Shown here in pieces: positions 41,601 to 50,534 of a stretch of DNA of 64,000 bases. A model generated the notes under the pieces. That model was not told the DNA's origin. It was given only the letters and a program-made list of their open reading frames with translations, and did not search any database. Within the stretch, counting starts at the first letter, position 1. The number at the start of each line of letters is the position of its first letter. This DNA is from Incurvaria masculella (Eukaryota > Arthropoda > Insecta > Lepidoptera > Incurvariidae): the NCBI GenBank assembly GCA_946894095.1, contig OX335652.1, forward strand, positions 519,001-583,000. The letters run 5' to 3'. The translations under genes were made by a program, and so were the position numbers.

Positions 41601-44290
41601 ACCCGCTCTACCGCTACTGCGAGAAGTGCTTTAAGGTAATATGTCCGCTGAAATGGGAGACACTGGCAGTAGACTCTCTCACAAGGTGTGGTGGACGAGG
41701 GGAACATGGCGTTCGCCGACTCGAAGCAGTCGGAGGTGGCGAGCGACCCCGAGCTGGGCCCCAGCGACTACTGGCGGTGCGCGCAGTGCCGCAGCCGCAA
41801 CAACAACCCGCTCTACCGCTACTGCGAGAAGTGCTTTAAGGTAATATGTCCGCTGAAATGGGAGACACTGGCAGTAGACTCTCTCACAAGGTGTGGTGGA
41901 CGAGGGGAACATGGCGTTCGCCGACTCGAAGCAGTCGGAGGTGGCGAGCGACCCCGAACTGGGCCCCAGCGACTACTGGCGGTGCGCGCAGTGCCGCAGC
42001 CGCAACAACAACCCGCTCTACCGCTACTGCGAGAAGTGCTTTAAGGTAATATGTCCGCTGAAATGGGAGACACTGGCAGTAGACTCTCTCACAAGGTGTG
42101 GTGGACGAGGGGAACATGGCGTTCGCCGACTCGAAGCAGTCGGAGGTGGCGAGCGACCCCGAGCTGGGCCCCAGCGACTACTGGCGGTGCGCGCAGTGCC
42201 GCAGCCGCAACAACAACCCGCTCTACCGCTACTGCGAGAAGTGCTTTAAGGTAATATGTCCGCTGAAATGGGAGACACTGGCAGTAGACTCTCTCACAAG
42301 GTGTGGTGGACGAGGGGAACATGGCGTTCGCCGACTCGAAGCAGTCGGAGGTGGCGAGCGACCCCGAACTGGGCCCCAGCGACTACTGGCGGTGTGTGCA
42401 GTGCCGCAGTCGCAATAACAACAACAACAACCCGCTCTGCCGCTACTGCAAGAAGTCCTTTTAGGTAATACGTCCGCCCATCAGGGAGATATTCGCAGTA
42501 GACTCTCACAGGGTGAGGTGGACGAGGGGGAGATGTAGTTCGCCGACTCGGAGCGTCAGATGCGGCGAACGACCCCGAGCTGGGCCCCGGCGACTACTGA
42601 CGGTGCGCACAGTACGCAGCAATAACAACCCGCTCAACCGCTACTGCGAGAAGTTTGGCAAGGTACATAATATGTCCGCCGACACAGGAGACATTATCAG
42701 GAGACACTCGCAGTAGACTCTTTCACTGGCTGAGTGACAGTAATATTATCTATGTTAAAAAAATTTTATTTTACTTTATGTAACTGGACATGGATGGCTA
42801 ATACCAGACTGACTATCAGAGATTAGCCATGCCAGGATCTTCCTAGTATTGCTCGGCTACATTGAACTGCATGGAAAACACAGACAATTTGCTTTCGATA
42901 TGGCCATTAACAAATAGGCAAGTCGGATAGCAGCAGTCTAATAATTTTATTAGAATTTTATATGTATTATTATAATTTTGTAGAAGTATTTTTTACTTAA
43001 CCAAAGTTACTGCAGTAGGTGGTACACCTACTTTAAGTTCCATATCTACAAGATACCATTTCATAAATGCTATGTTATCTGACACTCGACATCTGTTGTC
43101 ACTCACCTTCACGGAATCATTTTGATTGCGAATGTCGTGTTGAATGCCATTACACTGTGAAAATGTGAAATGATTCAATATTTGCTGGCGTTACTGACAT
43201 GATATTTACTGATGCCAGCACAAATTTATTTACTAATTTCTAATTGCCGCTTTGACCATCTTTTAATCCCATACAGTGGACTACCTGGGTGGGCTTAAAC
43301 CCATGGTAGGGGAGTAAAGGAAGGTGACCTACAGTTTTACAAGACTTCCGAAGCATTGAACAGGTCGCATTTGTGACTTAAATGCACTTATGCAACTCGG
43401 AAACAGAAACAAAAGGAGTGAACGAATGGGGCAGGGATCGAACCCATGACCTCGGGCATGGACTGGAAGTAACCGCGCCCCTGAGCGACAAGCCACTCAA
43501 AATTGGATGTATTGTGTGATTTCTGTATTGGCTCCACAATCAAGGCAGGGCATCCAAGAAGAGTTCTGCAAATCCAAAATCAGCTACTGCATGTTCTTTA
43601 GCTCTCAATGTTCTTTCTGTCTTGCTCGTGTAACATATTTATGATCAATTCTAGGTACGTCAGAACTTCTTCCCGCCTCGACCGAAGCGAAAGGGCAGCA
43701 CGAAATTCAACAATTCCACGAAAAACGAACCGATTTCCGAGGTCACAGCTACTTTTTTTGCAAATATATCGAAGTCTGCGGTCCTCTCGTCCCAATCCAG
43801 CGTAGACTCTGGGGTAGATTCGTGTTTCAATAGCCAGGAACTCTCTCAGAGTCAGGAGTCGTCCCGTACTCCGGACTCTTCCCAGATACCGGGTGGGTCC
43901 CAACCTCCGGACTTACCCGACGCTTCCCAACCGGTTGTATCCGTTCAGCTGATCAAAAAGACGATCAGCGATCCGTGCGTAACGGTCGACTCGTTGGCGT
44001 CGGCGAAGAGCGAAGCAAGCCCGAGCGTTTCAGAGAATGAGTCGTCCGTCCGTAGGAAGCCCATCTCGAAGAAGGCTATAATGAACTCGCTGAAGGAAAA
44101 GCTCGAGCGGTCGGACGACAAGCTCTGCATCGTGTGCTGCTCAGAGCCCAAGTCGGGCGTGTTTGTGCACGGGCGCATCGCTCACATCTGCTGCTGCTAC
44201 CGCTGCGCCGTTAAGGTGTGGCTGAAGGCCAAGCGGTGCCCCGTGTGCAACTGCAAGGTGAGCAATGTATTGAAGGCGGTCGTTATGTAG
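29522..44290 (+). CDS. Mdm2: Mdm2/Mdm4-type E3 ubiquitin ligase, C-terminal part
   Basis: Four exons join in phase: 29522-29668, 34291-34439, 40422-40610 and 43655-44290 (TAG), about 372 residues. Order of parts: a Ser/Arg segment and SDDDSDSVLSIQ; an acidic region (DTSDTDTYEASGDEEGEGG); a RanBP2-type zinc finger (DYWRCAQCRSRNNN with a second Cys pair, CEKC); VRQNFFPP, matching the post-finger segment of Mdm2; a Ser-rich linker; and a RING. The RING has CX2CX10HX4HX3CX2CX10CX2C, the spacing of Mdm2, and the same 13-residue tail after the last Cys. Mdm2 proteins ubiquitinate p53 and themselves. The p53-binding N-terminus is not certain here. Introns are long and full of repeats. The zinc-finger exon is followed by a tandem array of its own copies. 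Confidence 0.93.
29669..30910. other. Mdm2-like intron, no feature seen
   Basis: AT-rich intronic DNA. I see no coding or RNA signal. Confidence 0.4.
30911..31280. mobile_element. Inverted-repeat element (ATTCAGTT..AAGGGCGTTA ends)
   Basis: ATTCAGTTCGATAAGGGCGT on the left (30911-30930) is mirrored on the right by ACGCCCTTATGAAACTGAAT (31261-31280). The element lies in the Mdm2-like intron. The interior is AT-rich and non-coding. Confidence 0.5.
31174..31214. repeat. Perfect 17-bp inverted repeat
   Basis: AATTTCAGAATCAGCTG and its exact reverse complement are separated by TTAACTA. It lies inside the preceding element and could form a hairpin. Confidence 0.7.
31681..32400 (+). repeat. Interspersed repeat starting CCGACTTCAAAAAAGGAGGA
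   Basis: CCGACTTCAAAAAAGGAGGA is followed by GTTATCAATTCGTCGGAAT, a long T run and ATGTATGTTCACCGATTACT. The pattern is one I associate with abundant lepidopteran repeats. The class is unknown. The 113-codon frame inside is not a gene. Confidence 0.45.
32422..32520 (+). mobile_element. Fragment of CGAGTCSGACTCG-hairpin repeat
   Basis: The GGGTTCCGT end, ACGGAACC(T/C)TATTACTAAG, (GTCC)n and GTCTGTCACAG are present. The palindrome end is missing. Confidence 0.65.
32757..33857. mobile_element. 1.1-kb element with ~170-bp terminal inverted repeats
   Basis: The left arm (about 32757-32931) and right arm (about 33691-33857) are almost exact reverse complements. They include AAAGGACCGCCTTCAAAAAA, AATTGGTTACTTTTAATTAA and GAAGTCGGTGCCTTGGGTAG. 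The 760-bp interior has no transposase and only short frames. Near-identity of the arms implies a recent insertion or gene conversion. It sits in the Mdm2-like intron, 11 bp from the next element. Confidence 0.7.
33869..34178 (-). mobile_element. GGTGG-type TTAA element, truncated copy
   Basis: TTAA (33865-33868) is followed by GGTGGGCCAACCCGCTC and the family sequence in reverse orientation. The copy stops near TTTCGTAAATCTT, so about 40% is lost. The next Mdm2-like exon begins 112 bp downstream. Confidence 0.75.
34291..34439 (+). CDS. Mdm2: Mdm2-like exon: acidic region
   Basis: The acceptor is TCGTAG; the exon enters in phase 1 and exits in phase 0 at GAC|GTTAGT. It encodes FVQDTSDTDTYEASGDEEGE and then a Pro/Glu-rich stretch ending HFSDDTCGDSD. 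Strong acidity just before the zinc finger is typical of Mdm2 proteins. Confidence 0.85.
34516..34700 (+). repeat. CCCGTCCCGGCTTTGC-family repeat
   Basis: ACTAGCAGCCCGTCCCGGCT, then ATACACAAATAAACCCTT and ACGTAGAGTTCCTGAAAAAA, shared with 54522 and, in part, 22620-22690. The class is unknown. Confidence 0.5.
34884..34980. repeat. 30-bp inverted repeat with 37-bp loop
   Basis: CATGTTTGAAAAATGTTACG (left arm) is matched by its reverse complement at 34957-34976, with a few mismatches outside this core. It lies in the intron between the acidic and zinc-finger exons. Confidence 0.75.
35023..35717 (-). mobile_element. CGAGTCSGACTCG-hairpin repeat split by a SINE
   Basis: The two parts, 35023-35209 and about 35595-35717, together give the complete family structure. 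The break falls in the CCTACCTATTACGGTTCATG block. The (GGAC)n run is long. Confidence 0.8.
35210..35594 (-). mobile_element. SINE with tRNA-like/5S rRNA-like head
   Basis: On the minus strand, a perfect tRNA A box TGGCCCAGTGG (35581-35571) is followed by a 5S rRNA promoter region. That region contains GAAGTTAAGC (35545-35536, box A of 5S) and CTTGGATGGGTGACC (35515-35501, box C). The body matches the other SINEs here (CATCGCATTGGATGAACGAT, TTCCATCCAGTTCAATGTAG, TATTAGCCATCCATGTCC), and an A-rich tail ends at about 35210. The 5S resemblance is far beyond chance. It is a retroposon, not a 5S gene. Confidence 0.85.
35750..36291 (-). mobile_element. Full-length GGTGG-type TTAA miniature element (542 bp)
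   Basis: TTAA at 35746-35749 and 36292-36295. The ends are GGTGGCCCATCCC and GGGTTGGGCCACC. It has the same length as the other intact copies. It lies in the Mdm2-like intron. Confidence 0.87.
36437..36761 (+). repeat. Interspersed repeat ending AATAGTATAGATG
   Basis: A shorter relative of 25036-25733, with an internal deletion. It shares GTGACGCCTACAAACTCTAA and ends CAAACAATCAAACC, then AATAGTATAGAT. Confidence 0.5.
36826..38172 (-). mobile_element. CGAGTCSGACTCG-hairpin repeat split by a LINE
   Basis: The palindrome end occupies 36826-36870 and the remainder resumes at about 37936 (AGTACAAG, AAAAAATCACGTTTTTTGTA) through (GGAC)n to 38172. The LINE described next fills the gap. Confidence 0.75.
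36871..37935 (+). mobile_element. 5'-truncated LINE, reverse transcriptase C-terminal part
   Basis: It starts inside the RT domain: FSLFADDTKFFANP (the FADD catalytic box), a WLLSLNASKCTVLHL segment, then a 206-codon frame (37118-37738). The frame has LGVTISEDLKWEAQI, a YVRPLLEYDFLIWNP block and VDSWNKLPEEF near its end. Two frameshifts, near 37015 and 37118, disable it. The 3' end carries AAT-rich simple repeats. The motif set fits CR1/jockey-like LINEs without RNase H. It is intronic and not part of the Mdm2-like protein. Confidence 0.85.
38413..38818 (+). mobile_element. GGTGG-type TTAA element, old diverged copy
   Basis: After TTAA at 38409-38412 the family is recognisable at lower identity: CGTGCTGTAGCGCTCTGGG, GTCTCCGTGATGAG, AGCTAAAAGTAAAC and CCAATGGTCATCA. 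It has many indels, and the right end is missing. Confidence 0.65.
38880..39816 (-). mobile_element. 5'-truncated LINE with (ATTTC)n tail
   Basis: A 226-codon open frame (39816-39136) holds the RT thumb and C-terminus: VKNLGIFLDESLSWVYH, a HPILDYGDI block and a final LWNQLPLTIRES. It is followed by a 3' untranslated region (with a TTTGGCAATAAGCTCGCC motif) and about seven AAATG-type pentamers at 38880-38930. The frame is uninterrupted, so the copy is fairly young. Everything upstream of the thumb is missing. It is a CR1-like LINE by motif style. It lies in the intron just before the zinc-finger exon. Confidence 0.85.
40422..40610 (+). CDS. Mdm2: Mdm2-like exon: RanBP2-type zinc finger (founder copy)
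   Basis: The acceptor is TTAATTGCAG and the donor AAG|GTAATA; both ends are phase 0. It encodes 63 residues: an acidic lead (VDEGDMEFADSEQSE) and the finger WRCAQC...CEKC, whose four Cys bind one zinc. It splices in phase to 43655, giving CFK-VRQNFF, which aligns with the finger exit of Mdm2. It differs from the array copies that follow in the lead segment but is identical through the finger codons. Confidence 0.9.
40611..42664 (+). repeat. Tandem array of 205-bp zinc-finger exon units
   Basis: Units start at 40611, 40816, 41021, 41226, 41431, 41636, 41841 and 42046 (205 bp each). A ninth starts at 42251 (214 bp) and a decayed tenth at 42465. Each holds GTAATATGTCCGCTG, a CAGTAG site, and 168 nt that read in phase 0 as TLSQGVVDEGN, then the lead and the full zinc finger. 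205 is not a multiple of 3, so unspliced read-through fails. Variants: units 1 and 3 have R and GAA; 2 and 4 have S and GAG; 5-8 have S-K in the lead. Unit 9 ends in TAG. Unit 10 has several stops and a lost Trp/Cys. Whether the units are used as exons is unknown. Confidence 0.95.
42776..43498 (-). mobile_element. tRNA-headed SINE, interrupted
   Basis: The tail part, 42776-42893, has CTGGACATGGATGGCTAATA and TTGAACTGCATGGAAAACA. The head part, about 43249-43498, has a B box complement GGGATCGAACCCA (43434-43446) and an A box complement near 43480-43495. About 355 bp of unrelated AT-rich DNA lies between them. All of it is in the intron before the RING exon. Confidence 0.65.
43655..44290 (+). 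CDS. Mdm2: Mdm2-like last exon: Ser-rich linker and RING
   Basis: The acceptor is AATTCTAG; phase 0 entry; 211 codons and TAG. The first part is basic (PRPKRKG). A Ser/Gln-rich linker (around SSQSSVDSGVDS) follows, then Lys-rich KKAIMNSLKEKLE, and the RING from about residue 160. The RING opens CIVCCSEPKSG, has HGRIAH, CYRC and CPVC, and ends NVLKAVVM, the hydrophobic tail that in Mdm2 takes part in RING dimerisation. Confidence 0.93.
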   Translation, partial: VRQNFFPPRPKRKGSTKFNNSTKNEPISEVTATFFANISKSAVLSSQSSVDSGVDSCFNSQELSQSQESSRTPDSSQIPGGSQPPDLPDASQPVVSVQLIKKTISDPCVTVDSLASAKSEASPSVSENESSVRRKPISKKAIMNSLKEKLERSDDKLCIVCCSEPKSGVFVHGRIAHICCCYRCAVKVWLKAKRCPVCNCKVSNVLKAVVM

Positions 44291-44477
44291 GTTGCGTTAC
44301 CGGATACTACAAGGAAATTGTCTCCTTAATATTCGCGATGTTAAGAAAAAGACAGACGTTCCAGGCTGAATTACACTAACATTGTTAAAATTTTTTTGGT
44401 AGCATTATTATGCATATATTTGTTTTTGCAAGGTGAAGGTTTGTATGCATAATAGACCATGGAACATGGACTTTTAA

Positions 44478-44563
44478 ATTAAAGAAAGTTGTAGAAAGAA
44501 CTATGTACTTCTAGTCCAAACTTTCCATGAAAGTAGTTCTTTCTACAGTTTTATTTCTTTAAT
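44478..44563 (+). repeat. Hairpin in the Mdm2-like 3' UTR
   Basis: ATTAAAGAAA and TGTAGAAAGAACTA on the left (44478-44503) pair with TAGTTCTTTCTACA and TTTCTTTAAT on the right (44534-44563). The stem is about 24 bp with a short internal bulge, and the loop about 30 nt. It could be a miniature element or a structured RNA. Confidence 0.65.
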
Positions 44564-45732
44564 TGTATTATTCCCTGTTTCAAGTTCGATTCTACATACA
44601 ACCAGAGTGTAATGGTAATCGCTGCCATAGATTTGCCTTAGTAATTATAAGTTTCCTGATAAGAAAAGTCAATACTTTTTTTTTAAAGCATATTGGGATA
44701 TTAAATCAAAGTGCAATGCAGGCGGCGATGCATTGTGACATGGCGCAGTTTGATTGTTTACTGTCAGTCTAATGACATTAGTGTTCCTTTACTTATATAT
44801 TATTACACAAAATATAGCAGCATCTTAGTTTATTGCTCGTATGACCTTAAGAATCATATCCCAAAATTGCAGCATTGCTGGAACACTCTGTATCACATGT
44901 ATTACATACATAATTGCAGACATAAGTCAAAAATATATCTACCCAACAAATGTAAATGTCGTTTAGCAATGTTGGTGCAATTCTATTTCACTTTATAATC
45001 GTCAACATTTAACGGTTAATGAAATTATCATATTTCATCCAAGAATATAGTTCACTGAATTCGTCCTAGAGAACGGGAGTGACAATTTAAAATTCCATTA
45101 GGTTAAGGTAGGTGAAGTTTACGATGCCATTTAACTGTGATCTCCCCTACAGGTTAAAATAATGGAGCTTGTTACTAAATGTTCTCTTAGTTTATGCTTG
45201 TTCAGCTATTCATGGTTACATAATTACATCGTCTGCAAGTATACCGATTTTTTCGCAAGCAAATGAGTCTACTTCCTTTACAAATTTAGGTGGATAATAA
45301 ACGGGTTTGGTCTAACTTAAACAAAAACAAACGTCAACAAAGATTGTCTGTTTTTCCACGTAAGACTCTGCTAATATTAAATGTTTGTCCCTTTTTACCC
45401 TCAGAATCGCCCCTATAGTAGATATTTTTTTATGTTACTAGACATGGATCACTAATACATATATAGTCGGTAGTCGTTGCAACCTCCTATATGTAAAGAT
45501 GGATAAATATACAGGCTGTTTGGCACATCGACGGACAAAATTTGTTTTTAGGTTGGTTGGGTAATTTGCAAGGTTTGGACCCGTGAGACCTTTTTTTAAT
45601 AAATTTGAAAATGTTCCAAAATAAATAACGAAATCCTCATCGACGTTTACGCCACCACAAAACATTTTTTTCTTATTTTGGCCACATAGTGAATGATTCG
45701 TGTAACATACCGTTGGAAAGGGCGCAACTTAT
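44564..45732. other. Likely Mdm2-like 3' UTR, then intergenic DNA
   Basis: AT-rich with no coding sequence. The 3' end of the transcript cannot be fixed from sequence alone. Confidence 0.35.
45296..45301 (+). terminator. Candidate poly(A) signal of the Mdm2-like gene
   Basis: AATAAA about 1 kb after the stop codon. It is one of several possible sites. Confidence 0.25.
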
Positions 45733-46022
45733 AAAACCGGCCAAGTGCGAGTTGGGCTCGCACACGAAGGGTTCCGTGCCATCGAACAAGATTTAACACA
45801 AAAAATCACGTTTTTTGTATTGGGACCCCCTTTAATTCTTATTATTTTTAAATTTTACCCATTTGTGGTTATAGGGGCAAAATAAATACACACTCTGTAA
45901 AAATTTCAGCTGCCGACCTATTACGGTTCATGATATATAGCCCTGTGACAGACAGACGGACGGACGGCGGAGGCTTAGTAATAGGGTTCCGTTGGCAACC
46001 ATTGGGTACGGAACCCTAAAAA
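45733..46022 (-). mobile_element. CGAGTCSGACTCG-hairpin repeat, full copy
   Basis: The family structure is complete. The palindrome has mutated to GTGCGAGTTGGGCTCGCAC, and the (GGAC)n run is short. Confidence 0.8.
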
Positions 46023-46845
46023 CTTTGTAAGATTAAATGAGCCTTTTGATTGCTGTCATTTTTTTTATAAATTAAGAAATTAAGACTGTTATATTTTTAT
46101 TTATCCTTGGGACTTCGGGAGGTCACAAGTCCTTTACATGATAATAATATTTTTTATAAGACAAGGATGCATTGGTAAATCCAATAAATTTAATTTTGTG
46201 TTGATATTTTATCATTTTATAAGCAAAAAAATTACAAGGGTTTAAAGATTTTCAAAAAGAAAGAAAAAAAATCGTATGTTTGTACCACGTGACATTTACG
46301 AAAAGGTATCATGGGTCAACACCTTGCAAATTACCCCACGTACCTACAAAAACAAATTCGATCATTCCAAGTATATATGTATAATAATGTATAGGTACCG
46401 GATACGTATAAGCGTGTACGTTTCAAGGGCGTTGAATTGACCATATGCTAGCATTGTTCTGAGCACACACCGACAATGCTATGCCAGCGTATCATATCTA
46501 ACAGAAACTACAAATTTCATACGTAGCTCGATCAAGCTCCTATAGCTTACCCACTTCAACAATGTTAGCCAACTCACCCTTATGGTGCGTTCTCACGTTT
46601 CCAATGAGGGTTCCTAATTGTAGTTAAAAAAAATAAAAAAAATAAAAATTAAATGGAAAAATTTTGATCATGCAAACCACAAGTAGTAGCTCAGCCGGAT
46701 ACGGCAGGCAGTCCACATAAAATCCTAATTACTATTTGGGTTTACATGGAGCTTTTTGCTTCAGTTGTTGTATTTAGACGAACATCTAAATACAATCAAT
46801 AAATCGGCCAATTTTTATCAATATGTTTGTGTTTCAATAACTTAA

Positions 46846-47296
46846 GGTGGCCCAACCCGGCGGGACTAACTCATTCGCGGGCACGGTACAAAACCGTGCT
46901 GTTGCACTCTGGGACCTTCTCTGTTTCAATGCATAAGACAGGCTCGAAATTTGGGATCTTTGACAGTAAATATGGGCGTGATCTTATTTACCCGTTTGTA
47001 TGGGAAATTGTATCAGACATAGCTTATTTAATCAAGATTTATAATCGATTTGGTTTTTGTTAGATTTGTGAATACAGCGGTCGGGGTTTACTTTTAGCTA
47101 TAAGTCGTTTTGAAATCAAAATTTTCGTAAATCTTACCAAGTCATACACTATGCACATTGTCTTTTTTGTGGACATGTTGCATCTTCCTCATCACGGAGC
47201 CTGTCTTTTTCTTTGAAACAGAGAAGTTCCCAGAGCGCAACAGCACAGTTTTGTACAGTGCCCGCGAATGAGTTAGTCCCGCCGGGTTGGGCCACC
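46846..47296. mobile_element. Symmetric derivative of the GGTGG-type TTAA element
   Basis: Flanked by TTAA on both sides (46842-46845, 47297-47300), 451 bp. Both ends are the same end of the family: GGTGGCCCAACCCGGCGGGA is followed on each side by the TAACTCATTCGCGGGCAC block in mirror orientation. The arms are about 100 bp. The usual second end (the GCTCATCTCCCCATAC side) is gone apart from a short internal remnant. Confidence 0.75.
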
Positions 47297-47300
47297 TTAA

Positions 47301-50300
47301 AGCAAAGTGTACATAGATACTTAAGCTTAATTTTAAACTCCACCGATACAGAGATGAATAATATATTTCGTTTTTTATAGGTATTATGGTAGGTAGGTTC
47401 TTTAAAAAATTGTGTCAAAAAAAATGTGACAACGTTTGTTGTGGAAAAAGTATGCAAAATAACTCGGTGCTTAGGAATAAAGTTTTAGTTTAGAAAAGAT
47501 CGCGTGAACTTAAACCGAAGACTCTTTTAAGTTAGGGTAACTTCTCTTATATTCAAAGCGTAGCGTGTATAATGTCGTTATTGTTATAATATGTATTGGC
47601 GTATAACGATGTTGCTATAAGTTAAACACTATATATAGAATGGTTTTTTTTAATGAAATGATTTTCTTTGTTCTGTAGTATTGGTGATTTAATCCGGAAC
47701 TAGATAATATAGTTTAGGATGAATGAAGACATGTTCAATGTTTTCAGTGTTTTTCATTTAGACGTTGGTGCTTTCACAGAATCGACGATATTGTAGTTTA
47801 GTAAGAACTAGATATATTATATCTAAAACGCATAAGTAGGTATGCGTGTTTGGGCTAAGTGCTTGGAAGTACTAGTGCCATAGTATAATCGGGAGATATA
47901 ACTGTCGTTTAATCTAAATGGCCTATTACTAAGAATTTCAAGCAGAAATTCCTATAGATTTCATCAAAAGAGATTTTTTAACAAATGTATATAGGCATTA
48001 TTTGATTTAACACCCTCGTCAAGTGAGATTAGACGGTATGTTTCTTAAATTAAACCCTGAAATGTTAAATTACCATGATTCCACACTTTTCTTTCTTTAT
48101 TACGTTCTGACTTTATACTCCATCGTGTTGCGCCTGATTCCATCTTGTAATAAATATAGTATTCCCGGGTAAAACCTCTGTGCCGAACAACGCAAATATA
48201 TGTTCCCAGAACCGAGCCCTTTCTTGTCAGTGTATAAGTATATGTATCTATAAGAATATAGAAACTAGGAATCTATCCACACGCTTCACACGGAAATGAA
48301 TCGCTTATGTACAGTTAGAGTAAATGTATATTTTAGACGTTTTCCTTCGTCATCATCTGACTATCTACTTAATACTTAACCCACCATTGTCCTACCTTGA
48401 CCAATGGTCTATGTTTTGTTAAAATATAAGAAATTATTTTTATTTAATTTTCTCCTTTGAACATAAAAAAAGTTTATTTAAAATTATTGGAATGTTTTGT
48501 CTAAAACGAACATTTCTAAAGTCATCCATTTAAAAGGCTTTGATTTGTGGTTTGGGGGATTGTTATTGAGTAACTATACATAGATAACCGAGATTGTTCA
48601 AAAATGAGCTACTTAAACTGTGGAAAAAATAAGTAATACTATTGCAACAGGAATGTGCACTCCCGAAAAAAACGAGCTGGCAGTATGTAATGCAGGCCAT
48701 AGGCTATGCTAGTACACTTTCAAAATAAACGAACTGTCCATTAATATTACGTAAATATTTTCACCACATAAACAGCTTACATCAATTTGCTAAGAGCTGA
48801 TATTTCAATAATCAGATAATCAGTCAGATAACTATTTGATGAATTTATTTCCGCCTCTGCTTAAGCATCCGTTGCAGTAATCCCATTCTTATTAGCTAAA
48901 TTACATTAAGATAATAGTGACAGGTGATATAATCATTAGGTAGTGACTATCCGTCTCTTGGCAAAAGTCAATTTTGCCATCAGACTGATAAGTACTATCT
49001 GAGAATTGAGAAATCGGCCCTTAATGGTATTGCCACAGGCAACGTTATCATTAAAATAATATGTTACAATAGCAATATTTGACACTGAAGGTCAGGCAAG
49101 GGAAGATGGGAGTTGGTAAGCAGATAATAGTTGATAATTGGACAAACATACATGCAGCTCAATGTTTCGTTCAAATTAAAACTAATCAAACTTGGCTAGG
49201 TCACCTGTACAGAATTACTGTCCCGCTAATCTTTGGAATAAAATCAAGTCTATGTAATATGAGATACCAGAGAGGAATTAAACATGGATGCAATGGAAAC
49301 TATCCAATCTTTCTCGGATCCGAGGTTTATGTTTATTGTGAAGAACTTCGAACAATTAGGGTGAAAATGTGAGATAAAACATCAATATCCTGAATAGAAC
49401 TCCACCAATATTGTTTCAATCTAATGAAAGACTTCACACTCGACAAATCGTTTTAACAATTCGTCTTATTGCCCCAACCGTTTGAAATTGTTTACAAAGC
49501 AAAAAATTCCTTAAAACACTTTGGAAGTCCAGGTGTCCAGAGTTCCACAGTCCCCATAGGAATTCCATTGTAACATTCCAGTGAGAAGCTGGAATATATG
49601 TTTGTTGGTGAGGGAGGGGAGTAGGAGTGTAAGTGAACTTGACGAAGAATTACTAAAGAAGTCATAAAAGCAGAGAAGGCGGATTGTCGACTTCAAATAT
49701 TATCTTCCCAAGCATTTGGTAGTGATTTAAGTGTCATGTATTATTAGGCAGTCTACAGCTGCACCCAGTCAATGTACGACTCTAGTTTCCCTTTGGAACT
49801 CTCTCCATGATAAGAAATATAATTTTCTGGAGTTCTTACGAGTGAGTGCTGATTATATCTGACTCCTCAGCTTAATCCTCACATTAAAGGGCCTTTCTTA
49901 CAATGTCGCAATCGATACCAATACAAGATAATAAGCACTTTAGCAATAAAAGCCTTTTAAGTGTCGATTAAAATAAATCGGCACTTGGTGAAAACCAGGC
50001 TTAGTTGCATTTCATACCATTCGCAGTAACTGGAGTATTTCAGTTCATTTGGCTGACTAAAGTGTTGTTTGACAGTTTGCATTGTGCGCAATGCAACTAA
50101 ACGTCAGATTTAATAACTCACTTCCCTGTTCACCCGGCGATTTATATTACCATGGCACACCCCTGGTGTGCGCTATAGACTGGCTGGTGGTCTCGTTGAT
50201 CTCCAAGACTTAAGTGTAACAAGACCAAAATATACTTCTTAAAATCATACATCAATTACATACGGTCTGTTTTTTTTTTTCGTATTTTTTGGTTTGTGCA

Positions 50301-50534
50301 TATTCCTGTTGTATGAAATCATTCCATGGTACAAACTTGAAAATTGAAATGTTCAACTTTAGCGGTGTTTAAATAGAATCTTAAGAATTTTATAAAAAAC
50401 TTGTAATGCAAAAATTTGGCGAAAAGACAAAACTACCTGCAAACATGAAAAAAGATGCAAATAATAAAAAAAACTTTTCTTTCAGCTATGAATGTGTTTT
50501 ATTTTGTGGCTTTAGTGTTCATTAGTTAAATCTT
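47301..50534. other. No gene recognised
   Basis: About 3.2 kb of AT-rich DNA with no repeat I can name and no supported exon. A 97-codon plus-strand frame at 49079-49372 has no motif. Confidence 0.35.

Noticed and set aside
40663..42418. Series of 118-, 77- and 67-codon open frames on both strands across the array
   Set aside because: They are read-through or antisense frames repeated every 205 bp. They cross the splice donor and change frame between units, so they are by-products of the repeated exon.
40611..42664. CRISPR-like regular array
   Set aside because: There are no separate short repeats and unique spacers; the whole 205-bp unit is conserved and the host is an animal.
43598..43903. 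101-codon minus-strand frame
   Set aside because: It is antisense to the Mdm2-like last exon.
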